A DNA stretch of 64,000 bases, taken from positions 266,403-330,402 of the forward strand of contig BCIJ01000006.1 of the NCBI GenBank assembly GCA_001599935.1. The letters are read 5' to 3'. Each line of letters begins with the position of its first letter. Position 1 is the first letter of the stretch. Position numbers and translations under genes: made by a program. Positions 44,788 to 56,727 of the stretch are shown here, one piece after another. Source of the stretch: Holtermannia corniformis (lineage: Eukaryota > Basidiomycota > Tremellomycetes > Holtermanniales). Below the pieces are notes generated by a model, which was given only the letters and a program-made list of their open reading frames with translations, was not told the DNA's origin and did not search any database.

Positions 44788-45834
44788 ATGGATCGCGATC
44801 TCGAATACCAGATCCTCCAAGCCGACTTTCCTCCGCCGGCCGACCCGTCCCACTCTCCTTCGCACCACGAGCTTTCATATGATCAGAGCTATGACCCGCA
44901 GCAGCAGCAGCAGCCAGACGAGTACGCGCCCGCTGTCGCCGCGCCGGCGCCCAAGCGCGGTGGAGGCCGTCCCAAGGGCTCGGGCGTGTCGGCGGGCACG
45001 GCCAAGGAGAAGAAGGATCGGCAGAGGGTGCAGAACCGTCAAGCGGCCGAACGCAGTCGGATGAAGAAGCGCGATGAGCTGTCAGTCGAACCGCACGGCA
45101 AGAGCGGGAGCTGATGAGCACAGGACATCGCTCGAGCTCACGGTGCAAAACATTCAAGATGAGAATACCCGGCTTCGCGCCCAGCTGCAGACTTTACTCT
45201 CGACTCCCAACCCAGCAGGACCATCGTCGACGCCACACCCAACGGCATCAGACAGCGCCGATACGCTCGGGCTAGACTATGATCTCCTGGCCACGCTCCA
45301 GTCCGAGCTCGAGGCCGTCGAAGCCTCTATCCGTGCTAAATCCCAACCGCAAGCCGACCTCCACCGGCTCTCGTCCACTCTACACCAACGCACAAGCGAA
45401 GCCGAAGCGCTCAGAGAGCTCATAGTCCACCTGCGCAAGGAGCGCGAGAGCGTGTATACAGAGAAAGAAGTGTTGGAGCGCGAACTGGAGGGCAGGCGGA
45501 TCCTAGGCAAGGCCAGGGAGATTGTGAGCACGGCCGGAGGCGAGGACGAACGGTTTGATGGCTTGCTTGGCGTTCCGGGTGGCTTGGGCGGTGGACGCGC
45601 CGTCGGCGTTGAAAGGGCCTTGTTGGAAGTCAGAGGATGGTTGGATGACGCGGTACGAGGGTGGAATCAGGTCTGTTCAAGTCTTGCAACGATCTCACTG
45701 ACCCCCGCGACCAGACTGCAACCCTGCCAGCTCGGAACCTCAGACCAGCCCAGCACCCGAACAACACTCAAGGCGACAACCTCGGCCCGCTGGCCCTGCT
45801 AGCGGCCGCGAGCTCGCGCAACGGGCAGCAGTGA
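44788..45834 (+). CDS. bZIP transcription factor
   Basis: The N-terminus is acidic/aromatic with a Gln run. An AT-hook-like KRGGGRPKGSG precedes the basic region DRQRVQNRQAAERSRMKKRD (N-x7-R), and the zipper LELTVQNIQDENTRLRAQLQ follows across a 43-nt intron (45081-45123). A second coiled coil (HQRTSEAEALRELIVHLRKE) lies further down. A second intron starts after WNQ. The C-terminus is ALLAAASSRNGQQ. The basic region is of general fungal AP-1/CREB type; I cannot assign a specific orthologue. Three exons, about 315 aa. Confidence 0.87.
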
Positions 45835-45892
45835 CCCGGCCGTGTATAAAGACTACAAGATTGTATACTGTACAAGATGGATCCAATGCCCC

Positions 45893-47874
45893 TCATCGGC
45901 CCTGACCGACCATGCCCCAAAGCTCGCCCTCGAGCCGACGGACCTCCATCTCCTGGTCGCGACTCCACTCGTTGATCGTCGTCGTCGTCGGCGTCGGCGT
46001 ATCACCCTCTTCGACCGTCTCGGTCCTCGATCGCAACCGTGGCGTCTCACCCGGCATCGGCGTCAGACTCAGACTGGTCCCATAAGTATGCTGCAGCGAC
46101 TCGGTCGTGGGCGTATCGTCAAACACGCTCGATGTGCTCGTACTGTCTGTACGCCGAGGCATCGTCCGAGGCCCTGATGTCGTCTCGGCGCGCGCTTGGA
46201 CAGGCGACGCGAGGCCTAGACCGATCCCGGAACTAGCGCGCCAGCCTCTTCGCCTGAATTTCCCGGCCGCAGAGAGCGAGGGACCGGCCGGGCCGCCACC
46301 GAGGTAAGACTGGCGCACACTCCGTCGCTGGTCTGTCCACGGTGCACTTGGCGAGCCAGCGCTAGCGGGCATCGTTGGAGTCGGCGGGGCCGAAAAGTGG
46401 GGTGGCGGTAGACTCTTTTCCCTGACGGCCTTTGCTAGCGCTTCAACGGCTTCGCGCGTCTCTTGATCCCGTCGGTCGGATTCACCCTGCTCTCGAGCGG
46501 GGAAGAAGGACGAGTAGCGCGCTTGCGTGCTGAGCACGAGAGCCATTTGCTGTAAGCGCGAGAGGTCATTCGGTGTTGGGATCGGTAGTTGCGCAGCGTC
46601 GGACAGGGACATGGACGAGGCCGAAGTGGATGAGGCGGCGAGCAAAGCGTGCAACCGAGGCAGCATCGGGAGGAGAATGTGCAGTAGAAAGCCAGAGAGT
46701 AAGAGGTGTCGCACAGAGATTGGCGGGGATGCCGTGCGACTGAGCGCTGGGTTTGACGTTGAAGCCGACAAGTCGCGGACCTGGCTGAAAGGGAGGAAAA
46801 CACCCTCGACGTACTGCAAGCATCAGTTTGCTCTTGGTACAACGGCCCGACTGACGGGCAAAACTTGGCTCCAGAAGAAGACCCAGACCTCGGCAACGCG
46901 CGAGACGACCTTTGCGTCTTCGAGCGTGTCGAGCTTGGCTTTGAGCGTGAGCATGCCGGAAGCTATAAACTCGCGTAGGTCGGACGAGAGCACGGCGACG
47001 AGCCGGGTGGCGGATGAGCGCGAAGCCGTCGCAGCAATATGGTTATGTGAGAGCTGACTAGAGGCCATGAGCAGCGCACGCGTCAACGTATCCGAGCACC
47101 GACTTGAGATCCTCGACGGACGACTTGAGCGGACTGCCGGCGAACAAGGGCAAGACGTGGACCTGGAGTAGACTCCACGGGCTACTGGGATGACTTGGGT
47201 GCTGGCTCCCTCCTGATCCTCCGGCACCGCTACTGCCCAACCCTGACACGCTGCGGCTGTGGGGAAGCAGCGCCGTGCCATCTGGCAGGATGACGCCCGT
47301 CGACGTCGACGCGTTCAAGGTCGAGCTTGACGCCATTGACGAGTGCGAGTTGGAGGCCGAGAGCGAGCTCAATGACGGCTTGAGGGAGACAGAGGTTGGC
47401 AAGCCTGGGACGGTGGTCGATATCGGTGGTGTTCCAGAGGTAGCATGTCTCGGCGAAAGGGGTGGGAGGGGCGAGAGCTGCGAGAGGGTTGAAGTGACCT
47501 GCGGAGCATGCATCAGCTCTCTATGATATGACTGATGAAAGACGGCATACCAGCTTTTGATCATAGACCCCGACAGCAGAGTTCTTCCTCAGGCTCGAAG
47601 GACTCGACGGACTCGGGCCGTTGATAGTCATGGCCCTTCTCACGTCCTTTGATGGCACCGGCGGCGCCTCACGCTCTCGACCGGGTACATCAAGGCTTGC
47701 GCGCTCATCGAGTGCGTGCGGCATGGGACCGGGAGCGGGCGAAGGCGGCAAGGGTGCTTTGCGGGGTGAGAGCAGAGAAGGGATGTACGAGCTCACGGGG
47801 GTCGAGATGGCTTGATGGTCGTTGACCGAGGGGGAGGGTGGAAGGATTGTGAGGGATGCAGACGGGCGAGGCAT
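45893..47874 (-). CDS. TORC2 subunit, HbrB/Bit61/PRR5 family
   Basis: A non-catalytic TORC2 component. A Pro/Ser-rich N-terminus (MPRPSASLTILPPSPSVNDH) precedes the HbrB domain: LQVHVLPLFAGSPLKSSVED, a helix pair with SATRLVAVLSSDLREFIASG, TLKAKLDTLEDAKVVSRVAE then VWVFFWSQVLP, and YVEGVFLPFSQV, the motif typical of the family. The C-terminal 200 residues are disordered and Ser/Thr-rich, ending in a coiled segment MEVRRLEGELWGMVGQGR. Introns are at about 47545-47583, 47058 and 46820; the first junction is least certain. It pairs functionally with the PDK1-type kinase at 57137, since both act on AGC kinases. Confidence 0.75.
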
Positions 47875-48223
47875 GGGACGCTTGTGCCAAGGTGGATCAC
47901 TCGGTCCGAGCTAGAGTCTCATGCACAGTCGGTCGTGCTGGCGAACAGTGACAAAGGCAGTGTGAGCACTCGTGTACGCGCAGCCTCCCTCGGCGGCTCG
48001 GGATCCAGCTGTCGACGGTGCTCAAGGTAGATTGCGACAAGGAAGACCAGACTGTCTACACACGTATGATGAGGGTCCACCAGGCAGACCAGGGTCTCAG
48101 TGCAAGTCTACATGCACAGTCTGCCGTGCAGATGAGCCTGTGCAAGGTCCAAGGAGTGCGTCAAGCCTTGTCAAGAAGCCCAATGTCATGTCATACAACG
48201 CTGCCAGTCCAGAGTCTGACATG

Positions 48224-48883
48224 CTAATGGCCTCCCAAGCCCCAAGAATGCCTGACAGCCCGCGTCCGATCCATGGCGCCCTCTGTACCCGCGCCCTGCG
48301 CTCCACCAAACGGTAGCCCTCCGACCGGCGGCGACGGATAGACCGAAGCCGGTGCCGGTGGTTGCGTCGGTACAGCCGAGGATGTCGGAGTGTGGTCGAG
48401 AGTGCTATCGTTCAGCTGATGCCCTGGATCCGGAGACGGATGCGAAGAGTCAAAGTCGAGGTATTGGTGCATAGCTTCGTCCGGTGCGACCGAGGCCGTG
48501 GCCGGATGCGAGCTGTGCGTCGTCGTACTGTCTGTCGTGGTGTTTGCTGGATCCGATGGCGGCTTGAACAGCGCGACTGTAGCCGTCAGCACGAGTGATC
48601 CTGCATCAGCACTCACCGTCGTTCGCATCACTCAACGCGATCCACATCCCATCCCCTCGTTTACGCACTTGCAGATGCCCGGCCGGGATCGGCGTCTCTT
48701 TCGCCAGGTGGGCATCGACCAGGTGCGTCTCGAGCTGCTCGATCGATGCAAAGTGGTCTTGGCACCAGTCCCACCTAGACGTCAGCACGCACCGACCGTC
48801 GGGACGAGAGATACCAACTTGCAGATGTGGATCGGGCTCGTGGTAGACCCAGACGCGAGTGGCTGCTCGGCCATGGCTGCCAT
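48224..48883 (-). CDS. Single C2H2 zinc finger protein
   Basis: It starts MAAMAEQPLASGSTTSPIHI. An intron splits the finger after the first Cys. The joined sequence gives C-x4-C-x12-H-x4-H (CKWDWCQDHFASIEQLETHL then VDAH). Next comes LQVRKRGDGMWIALSDAND and, after a second intron, a low-complexity Pro/Ser/Thr-rich tail ending RHSWGLGGH. About 195 residues in three exons. One finger plus a disordered tail suggests a nuclear or RNA-binding role; no family assigned. Confidence 0.6.
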
Positions 48884-49122
48884 GGTGATTGCGGAATGGT
48901 CAAGCGAGATCAAAGGTGCAAGGACGACGTTGATCGTCTGCCATCCACGTGAAACACCAAGACGCAACATCCACGAGAGCTATCAGCTATGAACCAGTGT
49001 TGGGCTAGTGAAAATGTTGTACTGCTAGTACAGGACAGCAGGCAATCGGCATTTCACATTGTTGCATCCTGTTTGGATCGATTGCTATGCACTTGTTCAC
49101 ATTTTGGTTGATCGCCACAAGA

Positions 49123-50510
49123 TCACGCGGGGTAGTTTGCACTCCAGGCCTTGAGCGCCGAGCGCTCGTGGATCTTGAGCATGTCAGACTGCGGGTGTGT
49201 CAGCTTGGAGCGAGTTCGCACACGACCTCAGCGCATCTCCATGCAGATGCAGCATCGTGTGTCAGCCGGTACTCACGGTTACGCCCATGGCCGTCACGTC
49301 GGTACCGGCGCCGGCGCCCTGGATGATGAGCGGAGCGGGCGAGTAGCTTGACATGCCGACATCAGCATCACATACAGTGTCCGTGTCGCGCAACTGACCG
49401 CTTGGTGTGGAACGAGATGATATTGTCCGAACCCTTGAGCGAGGTCGCGAACGGGTGCTCGAACGGATACCTCGCGCTCCATCAGCCCCGACCGCACAAG
49501 TCGTCCGATACACTCACTTGGCGAGCTTGCACTCGACCTTTGCATTCTTGACATCGAGCACGCCAACGTAGCGCACCACCTTGCCCTCTGTGCGCGCCTG
49601 TTCGCGAATCTTGTCAAAGTAGTCGTCCCCCTCGGCCAGGCGCTCAAGGTAGCTCTCCTTTGTCTGCGCGTTTTCAAGTACGGGTGGGACGAGGGACTCT
49701 GTCGGGACTGAAAAGCAGCCGTTGGGCAGGGCAGGAACGGAAGGGATGAGCCGGGCGAGGATGGTGAGCTTGCGCGCGACGTCGGTCCCGCTCAGGTCAT
49801 CGCGCGGATCAGGCTCCTGGTATCGGTCAGCCTAGCTAGCGGACCATGGCCAGTGCACACACCGTGTACCCCTTGTCCTTTGCGACCTTGACCACATTGG
49901 AAAACTTGACGTCACCGCCGTCAACGTTGCTAAACTCGTTGAAAATGTAGCTGAGCGTGCCCGAAAACACACCCTCAATCTTGTCAATCTCATCGCCGGT
50001 GCCCACGAGGTCTCGGAGGGTCGAGAGGATTGGAAGACCGGCACCGACCGTGCTCTCGGCGTAGACGAGCGAGGTCGTGTTCGGATAGCTCGACTTTTGG
50101 ATCTGCTCGTACAGCGCTTGGGCCGATGAAAAGGCCTTCTTGTTCGGCGTGACGAGGTTGACGTTCATCTGGAGGATGGTCGGGTAGAGCTCTGGGAGCG
50201 TGCTCGACCCGGTCGAGTCGATAAAGATGCACGGGCCGGCCGGGTGCGTGCTGAGGACCGAGATGATGCTGGGGATATCGAGCGGCTTGCCATGCTGCTC
50301 GAGCAGAGGCTTCCAGTTGTCCTTTGTGAGCGCAAACTCGGGCTTGGAGTGCGGCAGAGGGAGCGAGAGCGAGCTGCGCGAGTTTGCAATCAAGATCAGG
50401 TCAAACTTGGCCGCGAGTGGGGGAGCGAGCAGCTGAGCGATGATGGCAGAGCCCACGGCACCGGCGCCGATGAGAGCGACTGGCGTCTTGCGAGCGATGG
50501 AAGCGGCCAT
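49123..50510 (-). CDS. HOM6: Homoserine dehydrogenase
   Basis: Reduces aspartate semialdehyde to homoserine in the threonine/methionine pathway. NAD(P) motif VALIGAGAVGSAI; then LVTPNKKAFSS, SLVYAESTVGAGLPILSTLR, IEGVFSGTLSYIFNEF, and DKGYTEPDPRDDLSGTDVAR across an intron, all strongly conserved in the family. It ends ALKAWSANYPA. Five exons are inferred. Size (about 370 aa) fits the short fungal monofunctional enzyme without an ACT domain. It is divergent from the FAD carrier across 192 bp. Confidence 0.94.
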
Positions 50511-50702
50511 GGTGATCGGTTGGTCGTCGTCTTTTCTCGTTTGCTGCTCGCGGCCCTCCACTCAAATTTCCGCTGTGCGCTCGGCGACAGAGGACCACAG
50601 GGCGACATTGACGACCACTGGGATAGTGTACGGCGAACAAGACTAGTGCAAACGGCGTGCACGAGCTAGAGACCCACAAGAGACCGTCAAAGCCATCAAG
50701 TC

Positions 50703-51998
50703 ATGGCCACCTCCATGGCGTCCTTGTTCGGGGACCCTTCGGTCGTGCGTACCATTCCTTGATCCGCCTTGACGCATGTGTGCTGACTATCCATGCACAG
50801 GATCATGCAGTCGCAGGCCTCGGCGCAGGAACAGTCGCGACGCTCGTCATGCACCCTCTCGACCTGGTCAAAGTCCGGTTCCAGCTGGCTTCGTCCTTTG
50901 TGCCCGGTGTCGCCGCTTCGAGCTCGATCCCAGGCAGTACCGCCTCGACTGCCAGAGCACGGCTTGGCACGGGCGTGTACCATGCTCTGGCTGACGCCGT
51001 CCGGATCGACGGCTGGAAGGGACTCTATCGAGGTTTGGTCCCAAACCTAGTCGGAGGAGCTGGCAGCTGGGGATGTTACTTTCTCTTGCAAGTCGCACGA
51101 GCCTCGGACAAGCACGAGACTGACGATACCAGCTACAACATGATCAAGCGGAGGATGCAGGGCGATGATCCGACGTATCGGACATCATCAGGCCAGCATC
51201 TCCTAGCAGCCGCTGAAGCTAGTCTGTCGCACGCTGGCTCCAACTCGCAAACAACCTCTGACTCACACAGGCGCAATCACCGCAATGCTCACCAACCCAA
51301 TCTGGGTCGTCAAGACGCGCGTGTTCGCAACCCCGCGCAACGATCCGTCAGCCTATCGAGGGCTCTGGGGTATGTCGACCTCCCACTCTGACTCACACTG
51401 ACACTCCCAGACGGCCTGCGGACAATCTACCGCACCGAAGGCCCGCGCGGTCTCTACAAGGGCTCTTTGCTCGCCCTCGTCGGCGTCTCAAACGGCTCCA
51501 TCCAGTTTGCAACCTACGAGGAGATCAAGCGGCGGCGAACCGACATCAAGCGGAAACTGATCGAGAAGGATGGACGGGCATGGCGCGTCGAGGATGAAAA
51601 GCTGGTCAGTTTCGTGGTTGAGACCCAGATACAGACGCTGACCGACGCCTAGTCTAACACAGAGTACATCCTCGCGTCCGGTTCATCCAAACTCGTCGCA
51701 ATCGCGTTGACGTACCCCTATCAGGTCGTGCGCGCTCGGATACAGGTGCGCTCACACCACCATCTCACCGTGCTCACACGCACAGAACGCACCTCCACGC
51801 CTCGCAACCGAACCCAAATCAACCCTGCCAACGCTCATCGCTCAAACATATCGCAACGAGGGCCTGCTTGCATTCTACAAGGGGCTTGGCACCAACGCGC
51901 TCCGGATCCTACCGGGCACATGTACGACGTTTGTCGTGTATGAAAACTTGGTCTGGGCGTTTCGGACACTGGCGGCCAAGCGCGAGCGCGAGCGGTAG
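50703..51998 (+). CDS. FLX1: Mitochondrial FAD/folate carrier (SLC25A32/Flx1)
   Basis: An inner-membrane carrier that moves FAD (or folate) into mitochondria. Three carrier repeats have the signature PLDLVKVRFQ, NPIWVVKTRVF and YPYQVVRARIQ. Other matches are GLGAGTVATLVMHPLD, YRGLVPNLVGGAGSWGCYF, LYKGSLLALVGVSNGSIQF and FYKGLGTNALRILPGTCTTF. The NPIWVVKTR form is typical of the FAD/folate subfamily. Seven or so exons are inferred, and the stop is TAG at 51996-51998. The first exon is MATSMASLFGDPSV. Confidence 0.9.
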
Positions 51999-52154
51999 CC
52001 CTCGCGCCTTTGGCATAGATGGGTTCGATCGCATCGCACGCACGCACGCATCGCATGTAGTCTATAATGTACAATCTGCATTGTTCCGAGCTATCGGAGC
52101 GCCGGCTGATCCAAAGCATCCTCAGTCTGCAAAGCTAACCACGGTCAATCCCAT

Positions 52155-54442
52155 TCACTCGTACTCGTCCAACTCACGCGCATTGCAGTCCTTTGCGAAA
52201 TCAACCTCGCCGATCAGCGTCTGCATCGCAGACACAAACGTCGCCAGTGGGCAGATACCCTCGTCATCTTCAGGGCATCCCCGGATCCCCGTCAATGGCA
52301 CCACAGCGTCGTTGAGGATGATACGGATCGCGTCCTCGTCTCCGCATCTCAAAACCTGGAGCTGCATGTTGGTCGCGAAAGGGCAGATCCTGCCCGAGTC
52401 AGCGCGGATGCCGCCACTCGGCGCTCAACGACGCACTTTGACGCGATAAACGAGCGCCCCTTTGGGATATGATCCGTTGGTAGATCTCCCGATGTCGCAA
52501 ACGTTGTCAAGTTCATCGTCGGCAGCACTGCTCTATCAGTCTTCGCAGTGCTCACCCCAAGAACTCACACTGCGCAAACGTGGTGTCGTGCGTAAAGTCG
52601 ATGTAGATTGGGTTGTTGAGCGGGAAATGGAGCTCGTCATGCAGTGTCGAGTTGGTAGTCGAGTTGAATTCGGTCAGAGGAGCTAATGTCGTTGTCAATG
52701 TCGTTGTTTGCATCCGCTAGTAGACTGACTGTGCGTCAAGCGCGCAACCGTCTCTTGCAGCCAGCCGAGACCCGAAGCCCTGGCTGTGGGACTGCCAAAG
52801 CTTGCGCCATACCACCAATAGATGTCATTGTGGTACTCGAACCCACGCCACTCTTTTTGCGTAAACAGCGGGCAGAAAGCCGACGTCCCGACGGCGACAG
52901 TCTATAAGCACTTGTTAGCGATGAATGCGCAGCGGTGGACGCTACAGCACACCTCGTAGGCGCACATCTCCATCTATGTGTCATATCAGCAATGCTTCAA
53001 GAATAGGTAGCGCGACGCACAAAGTTGCGAACGTCATGAAACGTGAGCTCGAAACCCTCCAGCTGAGCCTGCAGCCTGTCCTTGGCCTTGGCGAGGAAGA
53101 CGGCCTCCCATTCAGCAAGCTTCTTGTAGACAATCGGGTAGTTGACCGCGTCGTTCGGGCACTGCGAGGATGAGCGGCTGATCTCACTGATGATAGTGAC
53201 GCACGCTGTGGTACGGCGAAAGGGTGCAGTTGAACCCAGGTGCTTCTACCATGACCTCGAGGTTGAAGCTGGGCATTCGTGTCAGCCATCATGAAGAACT
53301 CGATCACCGCACTGACTGCTCATCGGCAGGATACCCAAAGAAGCCTGTATCAATGTGAGTCAAGCCTCGTCAAATTCACACCACCGTACCCGTAGCAAAG
53401 TTCTGGGCCGACCGCAGCATGCGACTAGCGAGTGATTAGCCTGAACAGACACGACCTTATCGTATTCACTCTTGCGTCTCCGTTCTGAAAACAGGCAAGC
53501 GGTCCTCAAACTTGTCAAGCAAGAAACCATACTTCATCCGGGCCGACACGCCGAGGTTGACTTTGGTGTCGTCAGTGTCGCACCGAGATCCCGACACGGG
53601 AGCGCTTACACAGCTGCTGTCGACCAAACGGCGTAAGCAGCTCGGCGCCCAGCTTGTACTCCCACTCGTTCAAAAACTTGAGATCGCCGGACGCCGTCCA
53701 CCCCTCAGCCGCCCTTAACCGAGATGCGATACCCGAAGGGCCGTTCGGGTTCGACGTGGGGTATCTGAAGCGACTCAGTACCGACGCGGTCGGACGTCAG
53801 CGTGACAGACCTCGCGCCATGGCGTTGCAGCCAGTGCATGCCGACAACCTCGCATTGCTCTGGCTTCAGGCTGCTGGCTTCCAGTCCGTGCGAGTCGACA
53901 GAGTAGTACGGTGATAGGTTGCCCCAGTGTTGCATGATGTTGAATTTGGACGTCTGCGTCTTTGGCGGTACCAGTGGCGAGACGCCCGAGTAGGCCGGGA
54001 GAGCGGGCGCATCGGCTATCAAGCCAGCTCTGTTGCGTGTCAGCTCAACTCATGATGAACAGTCCGACAGACTCTACACCCGTCACCGTAGGCCCTGGGT
54101 ACCCTATACTGCAACAATCAGCCTGCTGCTCCACAGCGACCACGCCACTCACTCTGTCGGGAAGGCACTCTGGTCCTTTGAGCCTTTCCCCAACCAGTCC
54201 TCGATCTTCTTCGGAAGCGGGATAGCTTGCTGGTTCAGCGCACACCCTGCCAAGCCCAGCGAAGGCAACAAGACGATCAAAGCAAGGCAAGCACACAGGA
54301 GCATAAAGTTGCGTCGGCGCCGCGGCGGAGGCAGCATGGGCACGGGTTTGCCCGCGCTATGGTACTGCGGCAGAAGCGGCTGATCGGCCTCGTCTGCGTG
54401 CGCGAGCTCGTACTCTTCCTCTCCTGCGTCTTTGGCGGGCAT
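52155..54442 (-). CDS. Membrane-anchored histidine acid phosphatase (phytase-like)
   Basis: The N-terminus is cytosolic and acidic (MPAKDAGEEEYELAHADEAD), followed by a single membrane helix FMLLCACLALIVLLPSLGLA, so a type II membrane protein rather than a secreted one. The catalytic RHGARYP motif is completed across a 45-nt intron (WLQRHGAR then YPTSNPNGPSGIA). The second active-site motif is FTHDTTFA (HD). NIMQHWGNLSPYYSVDSHGL, RMLRSAQNFATGFFGYP-type exons and MQLQVLRCGDEDAIRIILND match the fungal phytase/acid phosphatase fold. About 12 introns are inferred. It hydrolyses phosphomonoesters, possibly phytate. Confidence 0.85.
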
Positions 54443-54667
54443 GTCGAGTGTCGTCGTCAGTTAGTCGCGCCGCGGGGATCGTGGAGGGGTGGACGGCTGA
54501 GTTCACGTGGCTTCGGCCGCTTGTAGTGATCAGGCCTCGTCGATCATCGACCTGGCTGGCAGTAAGTCTAAAAGAGGGTCTCTGTAGCTATCCAGTACCT
54601 GGCATTCTGTGTGCTACCGGGCGGAGCAGTTGCGCCAGTGAAGTGAGCTGTTGAGAAATAAAACGGC

Positions 54668-54681
54668 AAAAAAAGCAAAAA
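54668..54681 (-). terminator. RNA polymerase III terminator of tRNA-Ser
   Basis: Two runs of T (five and seven) on the minus strand, 6-20 nt past the tRNA 3' end. Confidence 0.8.
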
Positions 54682-54687
54682 GAAACC

Positions 54688-54768
54688 GACGATGAAGAGA
54701 TTCGAACTCTCGAGTACAAAGTACATTGCCTTAGCAAGGCAACCCGATAACCACTACGGGACACCGTC
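54688..54768 (-). tRNA. tRNA-Ser (anticodon GCU)
   Basis: The 81-nt minus-strand sequence folds as a class II tRNA. The 7-bp acceptor stem is GACGGTG/CATCGTC. The D arm lies around GTAGTGGTTATC (A box). The anticodon stem is TTGCC/GGCAA with loop TTGCTAA, giving anticodon GCT. A long variable arm and a T arm GAGAGTTCGAATCTC (B box GTTCGAAT) follow. No intron. It decodes AGC/AGU serine codons. Confidence 0.93.
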
Positions 54769-55033
54769 TTGATGTTTGCCGTTGCTCTCAAGTTACTATA
54801 TTCGTACACCTATTTCCTACTTTTGCAACTGTCGATACCCCACGCTGCCTTTGTATCCCACAACCCACAGAGTGCATTCTCCAAACCATGGATGCACTCG
54901 GTAATCCATCGCCCGTCTACGCGAGCTTACAAACGACGAACAACATGCCTCAACCCACCAAATGCCACATCCGACCTCCACGTTGAATTCGCCCACCGTT
55001 GCTTGTACCCATTCAACCTGGCCTCTGCAAAGC

Positions 55034-55504
55034 ATGGCTGACATCGCCGACCTGACATCCAAGATCTACGCGATCGTGCAGCTGATACCCCAAGGGCGTG
55101 TTACGAGCTATGGGCATATCGCGAAACTGGCGGGCTACCCTGCTTACTCGCGGTCAGTGCTGGGGAACGCGGATGGGAACGCTGAGCTCATGTGCGGTTG
55201 GTTTGCGCAGACACGTTGGACAGTGTATGAAGAACCTGGCGTCGGATAGTGAGATCCCTTGGCAAGTGGGTGTTCTGGCTGGGCTGGGACTAGTGCTGAT
55301 GGAGCGTCACAGCGCGTCATCAATTCCAAAGGCTTGATTTCGCCGCGTGGCGATGCAGGTCTAGGGGCGCAACGCCAACGCGAGGCGCTCGAAGCAGAGG
55401 GCGTACAAGTCGTTACGCTTGCGGGTGGTGGCGGTGACAAAGTGGATCTCAACACATGGGGCTGGTTTCCCGACAATGTAGATCTGGACATGCATGCCGT
55501 GTGA
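55034..55504 (+). CDS. Alkyltransferase-like DNA repair protein (ATL)
   Basis: A protein of the MGMT family that recognises O6-alkylguanine but lacks the alkyl-accepting cysteine and recruits nucleotide excision repair, as for fission yeast Atl1. The MGMT DNA-binding fold is visible: IPQGRVTSYGHIAKLAGYP, then VGQCMKNLASDSEIPW and RVINSKGLISPRGDAG, and RQREALEAEGVQ. The family PCHR active site reads PWQR here. Trp in place of Cys is the ATL hallmark; Gln in place of His is unusual. Three exons with introns at about 55153-55210 and 55266-55310. The stop is 3 bp from the stop of the convergent POP3 gene. Confidence 0.85.
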
Positions 55505-55507
55505 TTA

Positions 55508-56714
55508 CTACGCCTTCGCCTTGCGCTTGCGTGCCGCGCGGACGGCTTCGAGCCGTGCAAGCTTGCGCTCTTTGCCGTTGGTCGGTGTCGTGGTGTGGAT
55601 CGCTTTGAGGTGAAGTGGGATGTAGCTCGCGTTAGGCTTTGCTGAGGCCGAGGCGGTCGGGGTCGGTGGTGGGAGCACAAAGGTGTGTCGGGGTGGTACG
55701 AGCGCAGACGTGGGAAGTAGCGTATCGAGCGTTGAATCGAGGTCTGGGAATGTCGTCTGCAGCGATTGTCAATGCTTCGCAGGCTACACAACACGTGACG
55801 CACAGTCATAGCTAGACAAGCGACGCGTCGAAGTCCAAGCAACTCGGCCATGGCCAGTTCAGCCCCCTTGGCCATTGGGACCAACACGATCTCCTTGATC
55901 GCGTCCGCCTGCCCGTGCCCATATTCGCCCCACTGCCTCACGAGAGCATTGTACGTGGCACAATACTGCGGCAAGGGCGACACAATCGTCGGTGGATTCA
56001 CATCTGCGAGCGGACAGAATACGTATCGCAATGCAGGACGCGCTGCAGCGGCCGGCAAGAACGGGTTGGGTGTGGGTGCGGTAGGGATCAGGTGTGAGGG
56101 GCGGGCGGCAGCGGCTGCCAGATCCTCGATGCGCAGCCGGAGTGTGAGGGTCTGCGCTTCGAGATGCTTGATGACTTCGTTGATTCCAATCGTGAGATTT
56201 TCGAGGATCGTAGGCTTGTCGGGTGCCGGGATCGGCTGGGTCACGGGTCTGACAGTCTGTTTGCTAGGTTTGCTAATCGCCGGTTCGACTGCTTGGCACT
56301 CTCGTGTCCGCTTGACGCCCTTGGCGGGTACGGCTTCGTTATTCTCACCAACAGCGCGTTCGTCTGCGCGCGTCTCACTGCGAGCCTTGCGTTTGGTTCG
56401 GCGATGACAGCGCTCCCTTGCAACATGGTAGTCGGCCACGCTTTCTGGGATCAGCGTCTGCAGCGTGCGCAGTGCCGTGTTCTGCAAGTGGGTCGGCAAC
56501 GTCGGCCTGTACGTCTCAGTGCCTCTACCAGCCTGATCATAGTCGATCCAGCGACGCACCATGGGATCACGAGCGGGCTGGCCAGCACGGCCCTGACCAC
56601 ATCCTTGTTGACGCCTGTGACCGTCGGTGCCGCGTTTCCTCGTTTCGATTGAGCGCGGATGGATGAGTGGGCATCGTGAGCGTGTACCGACGCCTTTGCT
56701 GGCCTTGCTGCCAT
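55508..56714 (-). CDS. POP3: RNase P/MRP protein subunit Pop3
   Basis: A protein of the RNase P and MRP ribonucleoproteins, which process tRNA and rRNA precursors. After RAVLASPLVIPW a 56-nt intron joins to PTLPTHLQNTALRTLQTLIP. Then ENLTIGINEVIKHLEAQTL, YVFCPLADVNPPTIVSPLPQ and EIVLVPMAKGAELAMAELLG (then LRRVACLAM) match the Pop3/L7Ae-like core. The C-terminus is very basic (ARKRKAKA). The start at 56714 (MAARPAK) is tentative because another intron may lie in the first 60 codons. Four exons or so. Confidence 0.75.
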
Positions 56715-56727
56715 GCTGCCGCCCGAG

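Noticed and set aside
54769..55041. Frame of 90 codons upstream of the ATL start
   Set aside because: Different frame from the ATL gene and partly the tRNA 5' flank; no family features.
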